Virus record (IMG/VR): IMGVR_UViG_3300009177_000093
Location: 1-29,617 of that record
Length of the DNA: 29,617 nt
Strand: one strand, 5' to 3'
From: a virus
The position numbers and the translations under genes were made by a program. Every line of letters starts with the position of its first letter. The stretch's first letter is position 1. The notes below the pieces were generated by a model, which worked only from the letters and a program-made list of their open reading frames with translations, did not search any database and was not told the origin of the DNA. Of this stretch, positions 11,385-17,568 are shown piece by piece.

Positions 11385-11729
11385 TTAGAACGGGCAATCG
11401 TCGCCGGCGCCCGCGGCGAGCATCTTAACGGCCGGCGCGAACGTCCACCGAATCTCCAAAACAACCGGCTTGCGGCGCACGGCAACCGCGGCGATCGCCG
11501 CGGCGTCGCCATCTTCCGCGGCATCCATCATCGCCTCAAGATGCGCCATGCATTCGTCGCACGCGTAAACCAGGCTCACGGTACCAGGCACGCGGTTTAA
11601 GTCGCTTACGACTTCGCCGCAATTGTCGCAAGTGTTGACCGCGGCATAGCAAAGCGCGTCGTCGTAATTCGCTTCGGTGATCGTGCCGGCCGCTTTGCGG
11701 CTGTTCAGGTTTTCAGTAAAGAGATTCAT
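11385..11729 (-). CDS. Small early protein with a zinc-finger-like motif (114 aa)
   Basis: Directly behind promoter C. The product has an N-terminal MNLFTENLNSRKAAGTITEA, then CDNCGEVVSDLNR and YACDECMAHLEAMMDA, so two CxxC pairs about 20 residues apart, a probable zinc site. A helical alanine-rich stretch and VLEIRWTFAPAVKMLAAG complete it. The C-terminus is GDDCPF. No family recognised. It appears to be a single-gene unit ended by hairpin repeat 6. Confidence 0.75.
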   Translation of the reverse strand: MNLFTENLNSRKAAGTITEANYDDALCYAAVNTCDNCGEVVSDLNRVPGTVSLVYACDECMAHLEAMMDAAEDGDAAAIAAVAVRRKPVVLEIRWTFAPAVKMLAAGAGDDCPF

Positions 11730-11737
11730 GCTTTTGT

Positions 11738-11808
11738 TCCTTCGCGCTTTTAAGCCTCGCGGCTGTCGTCTACTCTTTTAGTATGCTTGACGTGAGCGGA
11801 ATTGTCAA
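11738..11808 (-). promoter_or_regulatory. Early promoter and leader, copy C
   Basis: TTGACA at 11808-11803, 17-base spacer, CATACT at 11785-11780; leader and inverted repeat as in copies A and B. It lies just downstream of a canonical terminator, so it starts a new unit. Confidence 0.85.
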
Positions 11809-11818
11809 GCGCGAATGG

Positions 11819-11848
11819 AAATAAAAAAGGGCGCCCGTTTGGGCGCCC
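11819..11848 (-). terminator. Rho-independent terminator after the DUF932 gene
   Basis: On the minus strand the stem GGGCGCCC-AAAC-GGGCGCCC (11848-11829) is followed directly by TTTTTTATTT. It lies 30 bases beyond the stop of the DUF932 gene and before promoter C. Confidence 0.9.
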
Positions 11849-11880
11849 GTCGTTACTGCAGGATGGCCGGCCGCGGCCGG

Positions 11881-12708
11881 TTAGCTTTTGAGCTTCGCCA
11901 TTTCCTGCGTAAGCGTCCATAGCGCCTTATTCAAGCGCGTATTTTCGCTGATACCGTTTACCGGCCGCGTCGTCACGTGGCGCCGCGTTTCGGCGTTGCG
12001 GCCGTGTAATCCGCCGCCAACTAAATTCTCTTGCGCGCGGTTAAAGGTGTTCCATAGCGTCGAGTCCGAATCTTCGGTACGGCGAGCGCGCATGACCTGA
12101 TCGGCCGATACGGGCGCCGTCCCTTCGTCGTAGCGAAGCGCGAGCGCGGCCGACGCGTACGCGCGTTGCTCGGGCGCCGTGAGCCGCAACGCCTGAAAGT
12201 TCGCCGCGGAATCAATCACCTTCGGAAATTGCTCGACGACTTCGTAAGACGCCTCAATGATGCCGTCGGCCGAACCGGAATGACGCACGTTGATCTGAGA
12301 GAATTCGCCGTCCGAAACAACCATGCCGTTAGTGCAAACCAGGCGAAATAAGCCGGCGTCGAGTTTGTAAGCCGAACCGCCATCATGCGAGTTTGTCAAC
12401 ACGAGCTCGGGATAGATGACGCCGAGCGCACGAGTTGCCGGCGCCGAGCCCGCGCGCATATCGCGGAATCGGATCACGTGTTTCGTAAAATCGCCTTTCC
12501 CTTCGATGCGCGTACGCGATTGCGTCGCGGCGACTGGCTGAAAGCCTTCGGCGCGCATCCGATCGACAACGGCGGACGTGGGAATAAAGGTGTAACGATC
12601 GCTCATGGCGTGCCACGGTTGCGCGGCAAAGATCGACGGCGCCGCGGCGCGCAATTGATCGTTGGTCATGGCGTAATCGGTGCGGAACATCTGGTAACGG
12701 TTGCTCAT
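11881..12708 (-). CDS. DUF932 family protein (TIGR03299-like)
   Basis: The 275-aa product has the features of the DUF932 phage/plasmid family: RYTFIPTSAVVDRMRAEGFQ near residue 38, then GKGDFTKHVIRFRD, PELVLTNSHDGGSAYKLDAG, FRLVCTNGMVVSDGE and a C-terminal RNKALW-like region (ENTRLNKALWTLTQEMA). The family is common on mobile elements and its biochemical role is not known to me. It stands alone between promoter D, the best match of the four early promoters, and a canonical terminator, so it should be the most strongly expressed early gene. Coding call is firm; function open. Confidence 0.88.
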   Translation of the reverse strand: MSNRYQMFRTDYAMTNDQLRAAAPSIFAAQPWHAMSDRYTFIPTSAVVDRMRAEGFQPVAATQSRTRIEGKGDFTKHVIRFRDMRAGSAPATRALGVIYPELVLTNSHDGGSAYKLDAGLFRLVCTNGMVVSDGEFSQINVRHSGSADGIIEASYEVVEQFPKVIDSAANFQALRLTAPEQRAYASAALALRYDEGTAPVSADQVMRARRTEDSDSTLWNTFNRAQENLVGGGLHGRNAETRRHVTTRPVNGISENTRLNKALWTLTQEMAKLKS

Positions 12709-12717
12709 TTGGTTTTT

Positions 12718-12789
12718 TCCTTCGCTCTTTTAAGCCTCGCGGCTGTCGTCTACATTTCCAATCATACTTGACTTGAGCGGACGTGTCAA
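12718..12789 (-). promoter_or_regulatory. Early promoter and leader, copy D
   Basis: TTGACA at 12789-12784, 17-base spacer and TATGAT (5 of 6 consensus) at 12766-12761. The CTTGAC/GTCAAG inverted repeat is kept although the bases between its arms have changed, which argues that the arms are under selection. The leader differs slightly around the start of transcription. Confidence 0.88.
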
Positions 12790-12861
12790 GCGATAGCGCA
12801 AAAAAAGATTGCGGCCGGCGCCGGTGGACAACCAAGCACCGCTCAAGTTAAGCTAAAAGGT

Positions 12862-13107
12862 ATGAAAAAAGAGACGAAGAAAAAGAACCCGCACGCCGTT
12901 GCACTCGGGCGATTGGGCGGATTAAAAGGCGGGAATGCGCGAGCCGAAGCGTTGAGCGATGCCCAGCTATCGGCGATCGGACGAATGGGAGGGCGCGCTG
13001 GTGGACCCGCGCGAGCCGCGGCGCTTACGCCGGCGAAGCGTAAGGCGATCGCGCAGAAAGCCGCGGCCGCACGTTGGGCGAATAAAGCCGAACCAAACGC
13101 AGAATGA
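12862..13107 (+). CDS. Small Gly/Ala/Lys-rich protein (81 aa)
   Basis: The product begins MKKETKKKNPHAVALGRLGG, then LKGGNARAEALSDAQLSAIG and a second copy-like segment MGGRAGGPARAAALTPAKRK, ending AAAARWANKA. The motif RLGGLKGG.AR...LS is that of a small, very basic protein common in bacterial genomes and phages, of unknown role, perhaps nucleic-acid binding. The two halves look like an internal duplication. AAAAGG lies just before the ATG. It is divergent from promoter D and its TGA stop is formed with hairpin repeat 7. Confidence 0.75.
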   Translation: MKKETKKKNPHAVALGRLGGLKGGNARAEALSDAQLSAIGRMGGRAGGPARAAALTPAKRKAIAQKAAAARWANKAEPNAE

Positions 13108-13146
13108 GCGGGCGAAGGTGCGGAGATTCCGCCGCTTCGCCCGCTC
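13106..13146. repeat. Dispersed 41-bp hairpin repeat, copy 7
   Basis: Perfect 12-base outer arms with GATT in the inner loop. It contributes the stop codon of the preceding gene and ends 19 bases before the -35 box of the brnTA promoter. Confidence 0.88.
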
Positions 13147-13165
13147 GTTTATTTTTGCCGAACGG

Positions 13166-13195
13166 TTGACAATACCGTACTGTATGTACGATACT
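13166..13195 (+). promoter_or_regulatory. Promoter/operator of brnTA
   Basis: TTGACA at 13166-13171 and GATACT at 13190-13195 (18-base spacer). Overlapping it are repeats TACTGTA at 13178-13184 and 13192-13198 and the inverted ATAC/GTAT elements, as expected for an autoregulated toxin-antitoxin operon. The predicted start point, near 13202, is only a few bases before the brnT ATG. Confidence 0.7.
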
Positions 13196-13205
13196 GTAAT
13201 TACCG

Positions 13206-13490
13206 ATGCGGTTTGAATGGGACGAAGCGAAAGCGGCGAGCAATGAAGCGAAACACGGCGTCAAGTTTGCTGTTGCCGCGACGGTGTTTGCTGATTCAAA
13301 CCTTGTGTTATTTGTCGATGCCATCATCGACGGTGAGGAACGCTGGCACGCAATCGGCGCCGTACCTGGCACTGTGTTGCTGTTGACAGTCGTTCACACG
13401 TACCGCGACGGCGAAGAAATCGTACGGATCATTTCCGCACGCACCGCAACCCGCAAAGAGGTAAAACGTTATGCCAAAAACCTTGAATAA
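13206..13490 (+). CDS. brnT: BrnT toxin (ribonuclease of a type II toxin-antitoxin system)
   Basis: The 94-aa product is a full-length BrnT: FEWDEAKAASNEAKHGVKFA at the start, VFADSNLVLF, GEERWHAIGAVPG in the middle, and IVRIISARTATRKEVKRYAK at the end, with the conserved DE.K, KHGV and ISAR.A..E motifs. BrnT folds like RelE toxins and cuts RNA; BrnA neutralises it. Only one start codon is available, an ATG about four bases from the predicted transcription start and without a ribosome binding site, so the mRNA may be leaderless. It overlaps brnA by 20 bases. The toxin-first order is normal for this family. Confidence 0.93.
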   Translation: MRFEWDEAKAASNEAKHGVKFAVAATVFADSNLVLFVDAIIDGEERWHAIGAVPGTVLLLTVVHTYRDGEEIVRIISARTATRKEVKRYAKNLE

Positions 13491-13785
13491 GACGGTGGTT
13501 TTCAACTACGAACCAGGCGACCCGCTCACGCCCGAGCAAAAAGCCAACATCATCAAGCTAATCGAGAATCCGAAGCGCGATGAAGATATCGACCTGTCCG
13601 ACGCGCCCGAAATACCGGACGATGCCGTGCTCGTGCATTTCCGGCCGCGCAAGGCGAGCGTCACAATGCGCCTTGATTCGGATGTACTGGCGTGGCTCAA
13701 ATCGTCCGGCGAAGGATACCAGACACGCGTTAACGAGCTCTTGCGGCAAGCGATGAACGCGAGCCGCGGCCGGCGCCACGCCTGA
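13471..13785 (+). CDS. brnA: BrnA antitoxin
   Basis: The 104-aa product carries the BrnA signature near its C-terminus: VTMRLDSDVLAWLKSSGEGY followed by QTRVNELLRQAM, a ribbon-helix-helix that binds the operon's operator. The N-terminal part (VVFNYEPGDPLTPEQKANII, then DLSDAPEIPDDA) is the flexible segment that wraps the toxin. Translation starts inside the end of brnT, so the two are coupled. Together with BrnT it could stabilise the prophage or exclude other phages. Flanked by hairpin repeats 7 and 8. Confidence 0.92.
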   Translation: MPKTLNKTVVFNYEPGDPLTPEQKANIIKLIENPKRDEDIDLSDAPEIPDDAVLVHFRPRKASVTMRLDSDVLAWLKSSGEGYQTRVNELLRQAMNASRGRRHA

Positions 13786-13814
13786 AAACCAGGCGAGCCC
13801 CCAAAACGCAAAAC

Positions 13815-13855
13815 GAGCGGGCGAAGGTGCGGAGAGTCCGCCGCTTCGCCCGCTC
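13815..13855. repeat. Dispersed 41-bp hairpin repeat, copy 8 (consensus)
   Basis: Matches the consensus in full. It lies between the convergent ends of brnA and the 13884-14177 gene, so it could act as a two-way boundary. Confidence 0.9.
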
Positions 13856-13883
13856 GTTTTGTTTCCGGCCGGCCGGCGCCGGC

Positions 13884-14177
13884 TTACATCATCTTGTTTA
13901 CGACGGTTTCGACGCTCGCCTGCAATGCCCCGTCGGTAATTTCGGCGCCGGCCTCTTGTACCGCGGCGTCCATGACGACGGGCGATTGCAACTGGCCGGC
14001 GACAAATTCGGGATTTTGAAAACACTGCAACGCCCAACGCTCGCGCGTATTGTGCGCCGGCACGTTGCTAGCTTCGCCGAGTATCGAATCGGCGTACCTC
14101 AACGCGGACACTTTCACACGCCCGCGGAAAGCGGCGTCATTCATGAGCGCCGCGGATTCTTCATAAGTTAAAGCCAT
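13884..14177 (-). CDS. Small phage protein after the tail fibre (97 aa)
   Basis: The ATG (14177) has a strong AAGGAG eight bases upstream and follows the tail fibre stop by 10 bases. The product, MALTYEESAALMNDAAFRGR then VKVSALRYADSILGEASNVP and RERWALQCFQNPEFVAGQLQ, is helical. Similar proteins occur at the end of phage tail operons without known function. Position suggests a late structural or accessory role. It is the last gene of the tail operon before the brnTA cargo. Confidence 0.78.
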   Translation of the reverse strand: MALTYEESAALMNDAAFRGRVKVSALRYADSILGEASNVPAHNTRERWALQCFQNPEFVAGQLQSPVVMDAAVQEAGAEITDGALQASVETVVNKMM

Positions 14178-14187
14178 AATTTCTCCT

Positions 14188-17106
14188 TTATGTCCACTCT
14201 GTCCAATGAGTCAGGCCCGCGGCGTTTATGATGGTTAGCTGATACCACAAATTCGGCAACACCCAAAACGAACACGTTGAGTACGCCGCGGTATTCCCTC
14301 CGTTGGTCATTTGCGCGACCTTGGTGCCAGCATTAAACCCACCCGAAGACGCCGCGTTTGCGTCTACGGCCGCGCCATTACCAGGCCCGGAATTGATACA
14401 TACCGTCACACACATTGGCTTGCCGGAAGTATTTTGGTATGCGTTGCCGATGTTCCTTGAAGTCCCCGCGAGATTTCCCGATGAAGCCGTTACCCCGCCC
14501 CCGCTCGCGGCCGGCGCCGCCCATTGTCCATCGCCGCGGAGATATACGCCAGAATTTGCAGTGCCGGCGCCGAGCCGCGCGCTGGCGAGCACGCCGGACA
14601 CGATCGCCGATGCATCGTGAGTATGTACCGTCGGCGCGAAGCTCAACGGCGCGCCGTTGACGCGAAACGCGCCGGTACAATTCACGTCGCCGGCCACGTC
14701 GAGCTTATACGCCGGCGTAACCCCGACTCCGACTCCGACCCGACCGTCTGCGGTAATCCTCATGCGTTCGGCCGGCGCCGCACCGTTCGCCGTACTGAAT
14801 ACCAAGTCGGCCGCGTTATTGCCGACGCCGTACGTACCAATCGCCGCCGCATAGTTCGTATCGACGAAATAGAACCCGATGACCGGCCCGCTGCCGAGCC
14901 CATACGAGTCACACGATAACCGCAAGGTTTCGCCGCCTGAAACAGTCCGCACGTGCAACGGTGCAAGCGGACTCTGGACGTTGATTCCGAAATTGCCCGC
15001 CGACGTTGCGCGGAAGATTTCGGTCTGTCCCGCCGAGCCGCCGAAGTAAATCAAATCGCCCCCGTACGGTGACGACTCTACCGACATACGCAGTTCACCA
15101 CGCAAAGTCGCATCCAAAAAGCGGATTGATACGGCGTCATGGAGTGCCCCTGTACTGTTCTCCAACGTCAGTACCGGCCCAACAGCGCCACTGGCGGACT
15201 TGTTCATGTGGAGTGTACTATTGATCGCAGCCGCGCCGGTATGTCCGATAGCGACGTTTCCCCCGCTCGGTTGTAATAGGAGATTACCGCCCGCCGCGCC
15301 TTGCCAGTTCTGCAACACACTGGCAAATCCCGCGGCGTCGGTATAAAAATAACCAGCCTGCAACCCAAACTGAATATTACCGTCTAAGCCTAAATGGAAT
15401 TGATGCGCCGTTGAAATGCTGCCCGACGTTGACGCCGCGGCGACATGCAAGCGAGAACCAGGCGCCGCCACGCCGATTCCCATATTGCCGTTGGTGTCTA
15501 TAATCATGCGTTGCGCCGCATTCGTGCGAAACGCAAGCGTTGCCGCCCCGAACTCAATCGCCGCAACCTCTGATGCGTCCACGCGCCGGCCGACTCGCCA
15601 ATACGCCGAATCCCAAGTATTTCCGGCCGACGCACGCCATAAAGCCGTGCTGAAATCATCGGAATTTGCGCTTAACGCTTGCGCCATTTGCATGATAATG
15701 CCGGCGCCGGCTGTCGCGGCGAGCGAGCCCGCAACAATGTTGACTTTCGCCGAGCTTGCCATACCGCCGATACCGATCGCGCCGGCGTTGTTTAACAGGA
15801 ATCCGGCCGCGTCGATATTGCTTGTCCAAGGCGTTTGAGAACCGCCGAACGAAACGGGCGCCCCGTTTTTCCGAAGCGTGCCGCTATAGTTGATATCCCC
15901 CGTCACGTCGAGCGGGTACCCCGGCACCATTGCGACGCCGACGCGCGACACGTTCGCCAATTGGTAACCGGCCGCGTCAACATTTGTCACCCACGGCGTT
16001 TGAACCGCGGCGCCTAATGTCGTCCACTTCATACCAACCGACAACGACGTATCCGCCTGCAGTACTTGACCGCTCGCGCCGACGGGCAAGCGCGCCATGA
16101 CGTTTATGTCATTGCGTACCATTAGATCGCCCTTGATAACCGTAGGATCGACAACGGCGCCCGTCACCATTGCGGCCGTGTAATCGCCGCCTTGCGCGAT
16201 GACCGTACCGGCGCGGCCAAAAACGCTAATCACGCCGCCGCCGCCACCCGTACCGGCCGCGGCCCATGTGCCATCGCCGCGAAGGTAGACGCTCGCGCTC
16301 GCGACGCCCGTACCGAGCCGTGCGGTGGAAAGCACGCCCGAGACGACGGCCGCGGCATCGTGCGTATGCGGCGCCGCGGGAAACGTCGCCGGCACGCCGA
16401 TCAATTTAACCCAACTGAGCGAAGTCAACCAGGCGGGATCTGGATACGAACCAAGCACCGATACCGCGTTTGTGATTTGCGCGGCCGTGTAGTCGCCGGC
16501 TTGCGCGACGATCGACCCGAGCCGACCGAAAACGCTCCAAACGCTTTCGGCCGTCCACTGCAAGCCGAACGGTTGCGATGCATTCGTACGGAGCACCAGA
16601 CCATCCGCGCCGGCCGGCAAGCGGCCGGTTCCCGCGGCGCCGCGGGCGAAGATATCGCCCTTCGTCGTGAGAGAGTCTACAACCGCGCCCGTCACCATTG
16701 CCGCGGTATAATCGCCCGCTTGCGCGACGACGGCACCTAAGCGCCCGAAAACGCTCGCAACGGGCGCAACTGCCGGCGTTGCCCACCTGAGTTTAGCCGG
16801 CGCCGCCGTGTCAACCGTGAGCACCTGGCCGGCCGCGCCGATCGGGAAGCGCCCGAGCGCGGAGCCGTCGCGGGCGAGAATATCGCCGGCCGTCGTCGTT
16901 GGATCGGAAAGCACGCCGGTTGCGCCGGCCAAATGTACGTTACTGAGCGTATGCCCTTGCCCGTCCACATCACCAGGCCACGCATACGCGCTCGATCGAA
17001 TCGCGTTGATATGCGCGGCCGTAATCGTCTGATTTGGCGATACGTCCGGTGGCCAACCGGACGGCACAACCGCCCGCGGGCGAAGCCGGACGGGAATATC
17101 AGACAC
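14188..17106 (-). CDS. Tail fibre / receptor-binding protein (972 aa)
   Basis: The gene starts at GTG 17106 with a G-rich site (GGGGCGGAAC) and overlaps the preceding stop. The protein is built from short repeated modules: SVFGRLGAVVAQAGDYTAAM three times between about residues 115 and 320, GDI(F/L)ARGAAGTGRLPAG-like turns, TPW(V/T)(T/S)NVDAAGYQLANV pairs near 370-440, and a late VHTHDASAIVSGVLASARLG, GVYLRGDGQWA segment also seen near residue 250. The last 110 residues (NLAGTSRNIGNAYQ, then FWVLPNLWYQLTIINAAG) form a distinct tip domain, presumably the receptor binder. Such Gly/Ala/Asn-rich trimeric fibres decide host range. No intramolecular chaperone or peptidase was seen. Confidence 0.85.
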   Translation of the reverse strand: MSDIPVRLRPRAVVPSGWPPDVSPNQTITAAHINAIRSSAYAWPGDVDGQGHTLSNVHLAGATGVLSDPTTTAGDILARDGSALGRFPIGAAGQVLTVDTAAPAKLRWATPAVAPVASVFGRLGAVVAQAGDYTAAMVTGAVVDSLTTKGDIFARGAAGTGRLPAGADGLVLRTNASQPFGLQWTAESVWSVFGRLGSIVAQAGDYTAAQITNAVSVLGSYPDPAWLTSLSWVKLIGVPATFPAAPHTHDAAAVVSGVLSTARLGTGVASASVYLRGDGTWAAAGTGGGGGVISVFGRAGTVIAQGGDYTAAMVTGAVVDPTVIKGDLMVRNDINVMARLPVGASGQVLQADTSLSVGMKWTTLGAAVQTPWVTNVDAAGYQLANVSRVGVAMVPGYPLDVTGDINYSGTLRKNGAPVSFGGSQTPWTSNIDAAGFLLNNAGAIGIGGMASSAKVNIVAGSLAATAGAGIIMQMAQALSANSDDFSTALWRASAGNTWDSAYWRVGRRVDASEVAAIEFGAATLAFRTNAAQRMIIDTNGNMGIGVAAPGSRLHVAAASTSGSISTAHQFHLGLDGNIQFGLQAGYFYTDAAGFASVLQNWQGAAGGNLLLQPSGGNVAIGHTGAAAINSTLHMNKSASGAVGPVLTLENSTGALHDAVSIRFLDATLRGELRMSVESSPYGGDLIYFGGSAGQTEIFRATSAGNFGINVQSPLAPLHVRTVSGGETLRLSCDSYGLGSGPVIGFYFVDTNYAAAIGTYGVGNNAADLVFSTANGAAPAERMRITADGRVGVGVGVTPAYKLDVAGDVNCTGAFRVNGAPLSFAPTVHTHDASAIVSGVLASARLGAGTANSGVYLRGDGQWAAPAASGGGVTASSGNLAGTSRNIGNAYQNTSGKPMCVTVCINSGPGNGAAVDANAASSGGFNAGTKVAQMTNGGNTAAYSTCSFWVLPNLWYQLTIINAAGLTHWTEWT

Positions 17107-17503
17107 GTTCCGCCCCCGAGCGATCGACGCCGTTAACCTTTTCGTTAACCTGGCCGGCCGGCGCCGAGTCCATCACTGGAAGGTGCGGCGCCGGCATGAT
17201 CGGTTGAGGTTCGACGATTGCGAGCGAGTTCGGCGCCGCGGCCGGCTTGTCCGGCACTTCGCCTATCAGCTTCGTACAATCCATGCTCAACTGGTACGGG
17301 CGAACGGGCGCCGGCAAGCCCTCGGTTTGCTCGATAATCGCGACTTGATCGGTAATCGTCTGTTGCAATGATTCCGATTTCATTTCGGCCTCTTTTGCGA
17401 GCCCGAGCGCCCGCAATTGCTCAAGCCGAAGCGCGTTCAATCTTTCAACACCGTTGCGGAATAGTTGCGCCGCGGCCGGTGATAGCGTGTGTTCAAACTT
17501 CAT
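17099..17503 (-). CDS. Tail-module protein of unknown function (134 aa)
   Basis: The product begins MKFEHTLSPAAAQLFRNGVE and is helical for about 60 residues (RLNALRLEQLRALGLAKEAE, then QTITDQVAIIEQTEG), probably a coiled coil, followed by a proline-rich tail. It lies between the tail hub and the fibre, so it may connect them or help fibre assembly (inference from position). The end overlaps the GTG of the fibre gene. GGAAAAGGGGAAAA precedes the start, after hairpin repeat 9. Confidence 0.7.
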   Translation of the reverse strand: MKFEHTLSPAAAQLFRNGVERLNALRLEQLRALGLAKEAEMKSESLQQTITDQVAIIEQTEGLPAPVRPYQLSMDCTKLIGEVPDKPAAAPNSLAIVEPQPIMPAPHLPVMDSAPAGQVNEKVNGVDRSGAERV

Positions 17504-17527
17504 CGTTTTTCCCCTTTTCCTCTAATT

Positions 17528-17568
17528 GAGCGGGCGAAGGTGCGGAGAGTCCGCCCGTTCGCCCGCTC
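17528..17568. repeat. Dispersed 41-bp hairpin repeat, copy 9
   Basis: Variant with CCGCCCGTTCGCCCGCTC at the right arm. It supplies the TGA stop of the tail hub gene and sits within the late operon between it and the 134-aa gene. Confidence 0.85.

Noticed and set aside
1850-13050. GCGATCGC octamers (HIP1), suggesting a cyanobacterial host
   Set aside because: The octamer is frequent, but so are unrelated palindromes such as GCCGGC and GGCGCC; by itself it does not identify the host, although DUF29 is also common in cyanobacteria.
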